From Candidatus Pacearchaeota archaeon (GTDB lineage: Archaea; Nanobdellota; Nanobdellia; Pacearchaeales; GW2011-AR1), in NCBI GenBank assembly GCA_016784085.1, contig JADHVH010000005.1, positions 1 through 27,199 on the forward strand: a stretch of DNA of 27,199 nucleotides. The letters run 5' to 3'. Shown piece by piece: positions 1 to 6,541 of this stretch (positions within the stretch are counted from its first letter, which is position 1; each line of letters opens with the position of its first letter). Position numbers and translations under genes: made by a program. The notes beneath the pieces were generated by a model. The model was not told where the DNA came from and made no database searches. It worked only from the letters and a program-made list of their open reading frames with translations.

Positions 1-42
1 AATCTATGATAAAAAGAAAAAAATAATTTTCATTAATAAAAA

Positions 43-47
43 GGAGG
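43..47 (+). promoter_or_regulatory. Shine-Dalgarno site of the first small membrane protein
   Basis: GGAGG lies 10 nt before the ATG at 58, inside the decamer AAAAAGGAGG. The same decamer precedes the small membrane protein gene starting at 12051. Most other first genes here have no such site and look leaderless. Confidence 0.75.
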
Positions 48-57
48 TATAAAAATC

Positions 58-258
58 ATGAAAAAAATGGTAACAAAGATGTTGAAAAAAATGAAATGGT
101 ATGATGTTCCAAGATTCAAGTTAGTTATGTTTTTCGCAACTTTGTTTTTAATAACTGTTTGGCCAGGATTCCATAATCTTGTTATGAGGTTTGCATGGTA
201 CTGGTATTTGATTCTAACTGTTATATTAGCAATTCCTTTATGGAAAAAGATGTTTTAA
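58..258 (+). CDS. small two-helix membrane protein, unknown
   Basis: A 66-residue protein of unknown function. A basic N-terminus (about residues 1-20, rich in Lys and Met) is followed by two hydrophobic helices at about residues 21-41 and 45-62, joined by an aromatic stretch rich in Trp, Phe and Tyr. The start is fixed by a strong GGAGG site 10 nt upstream. It converges with gatD and a T-rich stretch separates the two. The strong ribosome binding site suggests efficient translation. No family was recognised. It is real by start context and composition, but the function is open. Confidence 0.75.
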   Translation: MKKMVTKMLKKMKWYDVPRFKLVMFFATLFLITVWPGFHNLVMRFAWYWYLILTVILAIPLWKKMF

Positions 259-288
259 TTAACATCTTTTTTTTTATTTTTTAAAAAA
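259..288 (+). terminator. T-rich termination region between convergent genes
   Basis: After the stop codon the + strand runs into long T tracts (about 268-281), the usual archaeal intrinsic termination signal. The gap is shared with the convergent gatD stop at 289. No stable GC hairpin is visible. Confidence 0.5.
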
Positions 289-1569
289 TTATTTTTCTAA
301 TCTATTATTAAATTCTTTTGAAATATTTTCAAGCATTTTCTTTTTAATTTTTTCTTTATCCTTAGCCCATTCAGAATGCCCTAAAACCCAACTTAATTTC
401 ACAAAAGCTGTTTCAGACAACATGTCTTTAAGATAAATAATTCCTGTTTTCAAAAGTTCACGGCCATTTGAATAAACAAGGGGATCTAATCTGCCATTAA
501 TTGTTTGAGCTGTGGCACAAATAATAATTCCTTTTTCCTGTAATTCTTTTAATTTCTTAGTCCAACCCAATCTAGCTCTTTTTGTGGGAACATGACCTAA
601 ACCCCCCATTTCTAAAACAAGACCCCTATATTTTTTCTTTTTATAATAATCTAAAATATCTGGATTCTGACCAGGATAAATTTTAATCAAAGCTACTTTT
701 TCTTCAAACTTAGAATCTAACTTAACTTTATTTTTATTTCTTAACCTATATTTAGATAATAATTCTATTTTATCAGGATAAATTTTTGCAATTGGTTTTG
801 AATTAATTACTTTGAAAGCATCTCTTCTAGAAGTATGCATTTTTTTTACTTTTGTTCCAGGCATAGCATAACAAAATTCATCATTACTATTTGCATGGCC
901 AACAATCATAACTTCAGCTATATCTGAAATAGCAGCTAAAGCAGAACATTGTAAATTTAAATTTGCATCACTTGAAGCACGATCAATACTTCTTTGAGAA
1001 TATGTTAACACAACTGGTTTGTTTAAATCTTTTAAAAAGAAACTCAAAGCCTCACTAGTATAATGTAAAAAATCTGTTCCATGAGTAATTATTAGTCCTT
1101 TAATATTAGAGTCATTAAGAAGTTTTTCAGAAATTCTTGCAAGTTTTTGCCAATCTTTAAAATCCATATCTTCACTAGCTTTCATAAATGGAATTTCAAC
1201 TTTTATAACATTAACTTTTTCAAAAAGTTCTGGATAAATTTTAAACAAAGATTCAGGAGTGTCTAACCAATCAACACCTCCTTTTTTAGGATTTAAACGA
1301 GCAGCAATAGTTCCTCCTGTAATAATCATGGCAATATTTGGTTTTTCAGAATCTTTCTTAATTTCTATTTTTTGGTCAATTTCTTTAGATTTTTTTAATA
1401 ACTTAATTTCTAAAACTTCTTTTTGAATAAACCCAATATTATATCCTGAACCTAACTTTAACAAAACAATTCCTTTTTCATCTTCAGGTGTTTCTAATAA
1501 AATTCCCTCATAAATTTTTTTTATTAAATGAACTTCAACAAAATCCCCTGGTTTTGCATTATTTTTCAT
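289..1569 (-). CDS. gatD: glutamyl-tRNA(Gln) amidotransferase subunit D
   Basis: GatD is the glutaminase subunit of the archaeal GatDE complex. It releases ammonia from Gln/Asn so that GatE can convert Glu-tRNA(Gln) to Gln-tRNA(Gln). The 426-residue protein has the family layout: an N-terminal beta-rich domain (about 1-75), then a type I asparaginase domain. That domain has the first catalytic motif TGGTIA at 84-89 (nucleophile Thr87), the second motif HGTD at 163-166 (Thr165, Asp166) and the Lys243 region KMHTSRRDAF. All expected catalytic residues are present. The start is the first ATG, 25 nt after a TATA-like box. It follows a small membrane protein gene by 30 bp. The partner gatE is not in this window, and no GlnRS gene is seen. 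Confidence 0.95.
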   Translation of the reverse strand: MKNNAKPGDFVEVHLIKKIYEGILLETPEDEKGIVLLKLGSGYNIGFIQKEVLEIKLLKKSKEIDQKIEIKKDSEKPNIAMIITGGTIAARLNPKKGGVDWLDTPESLFKIYPELFEKVNVIKVEIPFMKASEDMDFKDWQKLARISEKLLNDSNIKGLIITHGTDFLHYTSEALSFFLKDLNKPVVLTYSQRSIDRASSDANLNLQCSALAAISDIAEVMIVGHANSNDEFCYAMPGTKVKKMHTSRRDAFKVINSKPIAKIYPDKIELLSKYRLRNKNKVKLDSKFEEKVALIKIYPGQNPDILDYYKKKKYRGLVLEMGGLGHVPTKRARLGWTKKLKELQEKGIIICATAQTINGRLDPLVYSNGRELLKTGIIYLKDMLSETAFVKLSWVLGHSEWAKDKEKIKKKMLENISKEFNNRLEK

Positions 1570-1590
1570 ATTATCAAAAGAAAAATATTC

Positions 1591-1599
1591 TATAAAAAA
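1591..1599 (-). promoter_or_regulatory. TATA (box A) for gatD
   Basis: On the minus strand TTTTTTATAG sits about 25 nt before the gatD ATG (1569), the distance expected for a leaderless archaeal transcript. It directly abuts the stop codon of the upstream gene. Confidence 0.55.
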
Positions 1600-1998
1600 C
1601 TATCCAAAAATCCCTAAATCAAAAATAATACCCACAATTAAAGCAATTAGAGATAAAATAAAAATAAAAAGAGAATTCCATCGCGCTTTAGAATTATAAG
1701 TTGTTTTTATTATATATAAAAGTGCTTTCTTTTTCTCACCCTTCACTTGTTTATTTTTTTCAATTTCTCTAATTAAATTATAATCTTTTACAAATTTAGC
1801 TCTTCTTCTTTGAATTTCAAATCTATGGCCAAAATATAATATAAATCCTATAGTTCCAATATACCATGCGACCTTGACCCAATAAGGATCATAAAAATTT
1901 AAAACAATAATTATTCTATATGCTAAAGTAGCAATAATGCCTATTAAAAAGAAAAATATTCTAATAGATTTTAAATTTGGTTTTATCAACTCTTTCAT
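1600..1998 (-). CDS. small multi-pass membrane protein, unknown
   Basis: A 132-residue protein with hydrophobic helices at about residues 13-33, 42-57 and 108-128. Between the second and third lies a highly charged segment (about 59-105, Arg/Lys/Glu rich). It lies 30 bp after the permease gene and 30 bp before gatD on the same strand. Both gaps hold a TATA-like box at leaderless distance, so the three may be transcribed separately as well as together. No family was recognised. The location does not by itself link it to tRNA amidation or transport. Confidence 0.75.
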   Translation of the reverse strand: MKELIKPNLKSIRIFFFLIGIIATLAYRIIIVLNFYDPYWVKVAWYIGTIGFILYFGHRFEIQRRRAKFVKDYNLIREIEKNKQVKGEKKKALLYIIKTTYNSKARWNSLFIFILSLIALIVGIIFDLGIFG

Positions 1999-2015
1999 TA
2001 ATACTTAAAATAAAT

Positions 2016-2028
2016 CTTTTATAAAAAG
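2016..2028 (-). promoter_or_regulatory. TATA (box A) for the 132-residue membrane protein
   Basis: The minus strand reads CTTTTTATAAAAG, centred about 25 nt before the ATG at 1998 and ending one base before the permease stop codon. Confidence 0.55.
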
Positions 2029-3162
2029 CTATCTAAGAGCAGCTAAAACCTCTGTAATAATTCCTAGGACAAATATTAAAGACAAAAATATAATTATAAA
2101 CCAATTAATTGGAAATGAATATTCTGGTTCTCTATTTCCTTTTTTCTTTGCTTTTACCGCCATTAATAAAATTAAAATAGCTGTTAATCCTCCTGCGATA
2201 ACACCTCCAATAGAAAGCATTTTTGTAAATGAAAAATATTCAAAATATTTAATAAATAAAAATAAAATTATTGGAACTATTGTGACTAAAAACCAAGATT
2301 TTTTTTGACTATACTTTTCATCATATTTTAAATTATCTTCTAAAGCCATTCCTAAGGCAAGATAAGAAGTAAACATAGTAAAAATTCCTAAAACAATAAA
2401 TAAAGGCCCAAGAGCTAAAGTTGCGATTTCAGGTGTTGTAACTCCTTTAAATCCAACCACCACCAAGGCAAATAAGATATAAAATATAACAGGAATAAGA
2501 GCCCCAGTAATTAAAGATTTTTTTAATAAATGAGGATGTTTCCTTAAAACAATATTAACTTCAGGAATTGCTGAAAAAGAAAGTAAAGCAAATAAAATGA
2601 CTCCAAAAGGAACAAAAATATTTGAAATATTATAGGCTAATAAATTTGATATTTCTATATGTCTAAAAAATACTAAAACAATAATTGCAAGTAAAAATAA
2701 AATCATTGAAACTCCTATTTCTTCAAATTTTCTTAAAGATTTCATTCCACGCCATAATAAAAAAGACATAAAAAATCCAAACAATACTCCTAAAGCAGAA
2801 GCATGTCCAGCATGATTAAAAATTAAAACACTAAAGCTTTCCCCAACTCCAAATAAATAAGCAATAATAGCAGAATAGATTCCAAATATTAATGCAAACT
2901 CTGCAAAGAATTTTCCTTTTTTTCCTAAATATTTTTCAGCATAACCTGCAATATGGTGATTTCCTTTTGTTCTTAAAGCAATTTCACCCATATACAAATT
3001 AACAGTAAGTAAAACCATTGCTAATAAAACAATATATGCCAATGCCACTAAAAATCCTGCAGAAGCAGCTACATATGGAATTCCTAATACTCCTGCTCCA
3101 ATACATGTTCCAACAAGTATAGATGTTGCAACAAAAAACCTCTTTTTTTCTATTTTATTCAT
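2029..3162 (-). CDS. aromatic amino-acid permease-like transporter
   Basis: A 377-residue integral membrane protein with about 11 hydrophobic helices. The first helix carries GTCIGAGVLGIPY (residues 18-30), the unwound substrate-binding signature of the tryptophan/tyrosine permease (HAAAP) branch of the amino-acid/polyamine/organocation superfamily. It probably imports an aromatic or other amino acid by ion symport; the substrate cannot be read from sequence. The open frame runs upstream to 3231, but that part lies inside tRNA-Arg, so the ATG at 3162 is the start. This start is only 11 nt from the tRNA 3' end, with no separate promoter visible between them. The gene may be expressed from the tRNA transcript. 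Confidence 0.85.
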   Translation of the reverse strand: MNKIEKKRFFVATSILVGTCIGAGVLGIPYVAASAGFLVALAYIVLLAMVLLTVNLYMGEIALRTKGNHHIAGYAEKYLGKKGKFFAEFALIFGIYSAIIAYLFGVGESFSVLIFNHAGHASALGVLFGFFMSFLLWRGMKSLRKFEEIGVSMILFLLAIIVLVFFRHIEISNLLAYNISNIFVPFGVILFALLSFSAIPEVNIVLRKHPHLLKKSLITGALIPVIFYILFALVVVGFKGVTTPEIATLALGPLFIVLGIFTMFTSYLALGMALEDNLKYDEKYSQKKSWFLVTIVPIILFLFIKYFEYFSFTKMLSIGGVIAGGLTAILILLMAVKAKKKGNREPEYSFPINWFIIIFLSLIFVLGIITEVLAALR

Positions 3163-3173
3163 TTTTATTAAAA

Positions 3174-3245
3174 CGGGCTCGGGAGGATTCGAACCCCCAT
3201 CATCCGGGCCGAAACCAGACATCCTATCCATTGAACGACGAGCCC
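3174..3245 (-). tRNA. tRNA-Arg(TCG)
   Basis: A complete 72-nt cloverleaf. The acceptor stem is GGGCTCG/CGAGCCC with discriminator G. The D arm is GTTC/GGAT. The anticodon stem TCTGG/CCGGA carries loop TTTCGGC, giving anticodon UCG. The variable loop has 4 nt, and the T arm is GGGGG/CCTCC with loop TTCGAAT. CCA is not encoded. A TATA-like element (minus strand CTATAAAAACC, about 3270-3280) sits about 30 nt upstream of the mature 5' end. Confidence 0.97.
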
Positions 3246-3269
3246 ACTTAATTTTAAAGCAAAGTTAGG

Positions 3270-3280
3270 TTTTTATAGTT
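3270..3280 (-). promoter_or_regulatory. TATA (box A) for tRNA-Arg and the permease
   Basis: The minus strand reads CTATAAAAACC about 30 nt before the mature tRNA 5' end. It is the only convincing promoter upstream of the tRNA-permease pair. Confidence 0.5.
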
Positions 3281-3315
3281 TAAGATTTTTATATTTTAAT
3301 AAAAAGGGATTTTCA

Positions 3316-4215
3316 ATGGCACTTAAAAAACACCACAAATGGATGATTGGAAGCTTTAGTTCATTAGTAATAATTTTCATGATAGTTTCAAGTATTTTAT
3401 TTTATTCTATATATGTGAAACAAGAATATAATTATAATTCTCTTAATGATAAAATTGCAGAGCTTCAAGCAGACACTCAAACAAAAATAAATATTTTAAC
3501 AGGAAATATTATGCAAACAACTGAAAGTTTGAGTTTAACTCAAGAAAATTTACAACAAACACAATTAGATCTAGAATCAAATCAACAAGAATTAGATTTA
3601 TTAAAAGCTTCAGCAGGAGAAGATTTTTCAGGAATTATTGAAGAGGCAATAAAAGGAGTTGTGACAATTCAAACAAATTCTGCACAAGGAACAGGATTTA
3701 TTATTTCATCAGAAGGATATGTAATCACAAATGCACATGTTTTAGCAGATGATCAAGGGCATTTAGCAACAGGAATAAGAATAATAACTTCTGATCAAAC
3801 ACCTGTAGGTGCAGAATTTATAGGATATGATGGAGAATTAGATGTAGCCCTATTAAAAGTGGAAGGGGACTATCATCAATTAGAATTAGGAAACTCTGAT
3901 GATACTCAAATAGGTGAAAAAGTAATTGCAATTGGAAATCCACTTGGATTACAATTTTCAGTAACAGAAGGAATTATTTCTGCAAAAGAAAGGCCTGGAG
4001 CAAATGGAATTTCTGCTTATTTTCAAACAGATGCTGCTTTAAATCCTGGTAATTCCGGAGGTCCATTAATAAATAAACAAGGAAAAATAATTGGAATTAA
4101 CAATTTTAAAATAAGTACTGGAGAAAATCTTGGATTTGCTTTAGAATCAAACTATCTAAAAAATATTATAAATCAAATTTCTCAAGAACAATTAAACCAA
4201 ACATTGATAAATTAA
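3316..4215 (+). CDS. membrane-anchored HtrA/DegP-like serine protease without PDZ domain
   Basis: A 299-residue trypsin-fold protease of the HtrA/DegP type. The N-terminal membrane anchor spans about residues 11-33. A Gln/Leu-rich coiled coil spans about 40-98 and probably drives oligomerisation. The protease domain (about 108-285) has an intact triad: His141 in VITNAHVL, Asp176 in ELDVALLKV and Ser247 in NPGNSGGPL. The anchor places the protease outside the membrane, where it would handle misfolded or surface proteins. The chain ends right after the protease domain, so there is no PDZ domain to recognise substrate C-termini; the coiled coil may take over assembly or regulation. The ATG lies about 23-25 nt after TTTTTATATTTTAA. 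Its stop overlaps the convergent EF-hand gene by 4 bp. Confidence 0.93.
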   Translation: MALKKHHKWMIGSFSSLVIIFMIVSSILFYSIYVKQEYNYNSLNDKIAELQADTQTKINILTGNIMQTTESLSLTQENLQQTQLDLESNQQELDLLKASAGEDFSGIIEEAIKGVVTIQTNSAQGTGFIISSEGYVITNAHVLADDQGHLATGIRIITSDQTPVGAEFIGYDGELDVALLKVEGDYHQLELGNSDDTQIGEKVIAIGNPLGLQFSVTEGIISAKERPGANGISAYFQTDAALNPGNSGGPLINKQGKIIGINNFKISTGENLGFALESNYLKNIINQISQEQLNQTLIN

Positions 4216-4718
4216 TTTCTAAGTTTTGAATAAAACTCTTGATCCTTTTCGGAAATCTCTGTTTGTATTGGACCTCCAGACCCATATCTCGGACAGGGAA
4301 AATAAATAGTCTTTTTATCTAATATTCCATCATTTTCATAATCAACTAAAAGAAAAGGCCTTCTAGGATCACCAGGAATCCTCCCTCCAGAAACTTCTGT
4401 TCTATTATCATAAATTTTTACAGAAGTCATATTCTTAAATAAAGAATCTTTCACAACTTCTCTTTTTCCCAAATAAAAATCTAAATATTCTGTTGAATCA
4501 ATTATGCCACTGCTATCAGAATCTATTTCGTAAAATTTATCTTTAATATTTTTTATTCTTTCAATTTGTCTTTGCTGGTAAATTTCAGACCATTTTTTAT
4601 AATTATACGTTCCATAATCCCTTGATATAGATTCATAAATGCTAACTAATGCCACAATAGATGGAATAAAGACCCAACCAAGTGATCCTAACAAATTTCT
4701 TCCAAAATTAGTTTTCAT
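4212..4718 (-). CDS. membrane-anchored EF-hand protein B
   Basis: A 168-residue protein and the last gene of a three-gene operon. A hydrophobic segment at about residues 11-28 is a membrane anchor. A linker with W-x-EIY-x2-R (about 43-50) leads to a canonical EF-hand loop at 66-77: Asp66, Asp68, Ser70, Gly71, Ile73, Asp74 and Glu77 occupy the calcium ligand and hydrophobic positions. A second acidic loop, DYENDGILD (127-135), follows the D-x-[DE]-x-D-G-x-x-D pattern. The region after the first loop is conserved-looking but unrecognised. It shares the W-IY-R plus EF-hand arrangement with the first gene of the operon, so the two look like diverged paralogues. Its start overlaps the previous gene by 11 bp and has an AGAGG site 7 nt upstream. 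Calcium binding is inferred from the loop, not shown. Confidence 0.8.
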   Translation of the reverse strand: MKTNFGRNLLGSLGWVFIPSIVALVSIYESISRDYGTYNYKKWSEIYQQRQIERIKNIKDKFYEIDSDSSGIIDSTEYLDFYLGKREVVKDSLFKNMTSVKIYDNRTEVSGGRIPGDPRRPFLLVDYENDGILDKKTIYFPCPRYGSGGPIQTEISEKDQEFYSKLRN

Positions 4719-4962
4719 TTTCTAACCTCTTTTCAATCCTTATATTATCTTTTTTATTATCTCTAATGGACATGTAATCTGCAAAATGACCAAAAAGAAA
4801 AAGATATCCTGTAAGAAGGGCATCACTTAAATCTCCATGCCCTTGAGATAATGCTAAAGTTTGATATACCGTTAATCCATCTAATATTCCAACTAAATAA
4901 GACATTGTCTTGTCCCTATAAGGACTAAAAACATATTCTCCTACTTTCTCTGTTAATTTCAT
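4708..4962 (-). CDS. small membrane protein of the EF-hand operon
   Basis: An 84-residue protein with one or two weakly hydrophobic helices (about residues 20-38 and 46-62) containing Gly, His and Asp, and a charged C-terminal tail (about 65-84). It overlaps both neighbours (4 bp ATGA-type and 11 bp), which implies coupled translation. A GGGAGAGGG ribosome binding site lies just upstream. No family was recognised. Its place between two related EF-hand membrane proteins suggests it works in the same membrane complex, which is inference only. Confidence 0.75.
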   Translation of the reverse strand: MKLTEKVGEYVFSPYRDKTMSYLVGILDGLTVYQTLALSQGHGDLSDALLTGYLFLFGHFADYMSIRDNKKDNIRIEKRLENEN

Positions 4963-5450
4963 TTTTCCCTCTCCCTAACTTTAATATATTCTTCTCCTAG
5001 CTCAAAATCCCAATTTAATCTATCATAAAAATTGATTAGATGCCCCTCTCCCGTGAACCTCCTATAAGAACTTTTTTCAATACTTTGTTCAAACTCATTT
5101 TTTGAAATGGAATTATTTGAATCTGTATCAAAAACTAAATATGCTTTATCTAAAACTCTTTCTTCAAAAGATTTCCTTAATTGAAGTTGTTTTTCCTCTC
5201 TTTTTTCATAAATTTGGTCCCATTTTGTAAAATCTAAAACGTGGGTATCTATAACCCCCCCCAAATATGCTGCAGTAGTAATGGCCCCCACAAAAGTGGG
5301 TAAAAAATTAAAAAACCCATATCCATATCCCTTTTTAGAGTTTTCTTCTGTAATTAAATTTATATATTTTTTATTAAGAAAAGCACCAGGGATCAAACTA
5401 GCCCCAATCTTTTTTCCCTCCAAAATAATTTTATCTTTAATTGTTTTCAT
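4959..5450 (-). CDS. membrane-anchored EF-hand protein A
   Basis: The first gene of the operon, 163 residues from the ATG at 5450. A hydrophobic segment (about residues 46-70 from this start) could cross the membrane. The motif KWDQIYEKR and a Lys/Glu/Gln-rich helix then lead to an EF-hand loop DTDSNNSISKNE (108-119) with Asp1, Asp3, Asn5, Ile8 and Glu12 in place. The frame stays open to an ATG at 5513. The start at 5450 is preferred because TTTTATAA lies about 27-30 nt upstream of it, and because the longer form would include the operator next door. It shares layout with the third gene of the operon. Binding of calcium or another divalent ion is likely from the loop, but the process it controls is unknown. 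Confidence 0.8.
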   Translation of the reverse strand: MKTIKDKIILEGKKIGASLIPGAFLNKKYINLITEENSKKGYGYGFFNFLPTFVGAITTAAYLGGVIDTHVLDFTKWDQIYEKREEKQLQLRKSFEERVLDKAYLVFDTDSNNSISKNEFEQSIEKSSYRRFTGEGHLINFYDRLNWDFELGEEYIKVREREK

Positions 5451-5475
5451 TGTGAAATAACTACAAAATATAATA

Positions 5476-5484
5476 TTATAAAAC
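5476..5484 (-). promoter_or_regulatory. TATA (box A) of the EF-hand operon
   Basis: The minus strand reads TTTTATAAT about 27-30 nt before the ATG at 5450, consistent with a leaderless mRNA. This supports the internal start rather than the ATG at 5513. Confidence 0.55.
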
Positions 5485-5491
5485 CTTTTAG

Positions 5492-5550
5492 CATATTTTT
5501 TACTAAAATGCATATATTTATATATAATTTATGAGATATAGTAAAATATG
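5492..5550. promoter_or_regulatory. inverted repeat bracketing the Lrp-like gene promoter (candidate operator)
   Basis: The left arm is CATATTTTTTACTA (5492-5505) and the right arm is TAGTAAAATATG (5539-5550). TTTTACTA/TAGTAAAA is a perfect 8-bp inverted match; allowing two extra T in the left arm extends the match to CATAT/ATATG. The arms flank the box A and the right arm ends in the start codon. AT-rich palindromes over their own promoter are typical binding sites of Lrp/AsnC regulators. Confidence 0.5.
5517..5527 (+). promoter_or_regulatory. TATA (box A) of the Lrp-like regulator gene
   Basis: TTTATATATAA is centred about 26 nt before the ATG at 5548, the leaderless spacing. It lies between the two arms of the inverted repeat. 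Confidence 0.6.
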
Positions 5551-6510
5551 AATAAAAAAGATCAAAAAATACTGATAGAACTTATTCAAAATTCTAGAAT
5601 GCCGGTTAATCAACTAGCTAAAAAAATAGGTCTTAGTAGAGAAGTTGCAACCTATAGGTTAAATAATTTAGTTAAAAAGAAAATAATTACAAACTTTTAT
5701 GCAAACATAAATGAAGAAAAAATAGATTTTTCAAGATCAGGGTGTTTATTTCAATTAAAAAATATTTCAAAAGAAAAAGAAAAAGAATTTCTAGATTATT
5801 TAATTAAAAATAAATTTGTGAGTTATTTGGGACCCATAATTGGCAAATGGAATTTAGCTTTTGATATTTTATACAAAAATCATAAAGACTTAACAAATAT
5901 AATTGAAAAAATAAAATCAAAATTTTCAAAATATATTGGGAATTTTGTCATTGTTAGCAACGCTATAGAACAAGAAGTGTTTCAAACAAAACTTTTAGGG
6001 ATAAACAAACAAATAAAAGAAAATATCTCAAAAAAAGAATTAAAATTAGATGATTATGATAGAAAAATATTATCTCTTCTCTCTAAAAATTCCAGAATAG
6101 AATATAAAGAGATTTCAAATAAAGTAAAATTAAACGCAAATGCTATAAAAAACAGAATAAAAAATTTAGAAAATTCAGGTATTATTCAAGACTACACTAT
6201 TTCTATGGATGTAAAGAAACTAGGTTATGAATGGTATAATTTACAAATAAAACTTTCAGAAATAAATGAAACTAGTTTAAAAGAATTTTTAAGAAAAAAT
6301 AAAAAAGTTATCTATTTCTATAAATCCCTTGGGAATGAAAACTGGGATCTTGATATTGGATTAATTATTAAAAATTCAGATGAATTAAGGGAATTTATTT
6401 TAGATTTTAGGGAGATTTTTGGGAATTTTACTAGAATAAATGACTTGTATTTAATAGTTGAAGAATCAAAAAACAATGCCCTCCCAGAAGGAGTTTTCAA
6501 ATCATCATAA
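5548..6510 (+). CDS. tandem Lrp/AsnC-type transcriptional regulator
   Basis: A 320-residue fusion of two Lrp/AsnC units; ordinary members have one unit of about 150 residues. Unit 1 has a winged helix-turn-helix (about 3-52, ending REVATYRLNNLVKKKII) and a RAM-like ligand domain (about 65-145). Unit 2 repeats this with DYDRKILSLLSKNSRI opening the second helix-turn-helix (about 168-218) and a second ligand-type domain (about 228-306). The family binds amino acids or similar effectors and controls metabolism or transport genes. A covalent pair may act as a pseudo-dimer. The gene diverges from the EF-hand operon, and its promoter sits inside an inverted repeat, so autoregulation and control of the neighbour are plausible. 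ProRS follows 31 bp downstream with its own TATA-like box. Confidence 0.88.
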   Translation: MNKKDQKILIELIQNSRMPVNQLAKKIGLSREVATYRLNNLVKKKIITNFYANINEEKIDFSRSGCLFQLKNISKEKEKEFLDYLIKNKFVSYLGPIIGKWNLAFDILYKNHKDLTNIIEKIKSKFSKYIGNFVIVSNAIEQEVFQTKLLGINKQIKENISKKELKLDDYDRKILSLLSKNSRIEYKEISNKVKLNANAIKNRIKNLENSGIIQDYTISMDVKKLGYEWYNLQIKLSEINETSLKEFLRKNKKVIYFYKSLGNENWDLDIGLIIKNSDELREFILDFREIFGNFTRINDLYLIVEESKNNALPEGVFKSS

Positions 6511-6512
6511 CA

Positions 6513-6521
6513 TTTATTAAA
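6513..6521 (+). promoter_or_regulatory. TATA (box A) for proS
   Basis: TTTATTAAA lies about 25 nt before the proS ATG and 3 nt after the preceding stop codon, consistent with a leaderless message. Confidence 0.5.
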
Positions 6522-6541
6522 CATTTTAACTACAGATCAAT

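Noticed and set aside
3163..3231. N-terminal extension of the permease frame
   Set aside because: It lies inside tRNA-Arg; the conserved first helix starts after the ATG at 3162.
5451..5513. 21-codon extension of the first EF-hand gene
   Set aside because: It would span the operon's own box A and part of the operator; the ATG at 5450 has the right promoter spacing. N-terminal mapping could still overturn this.
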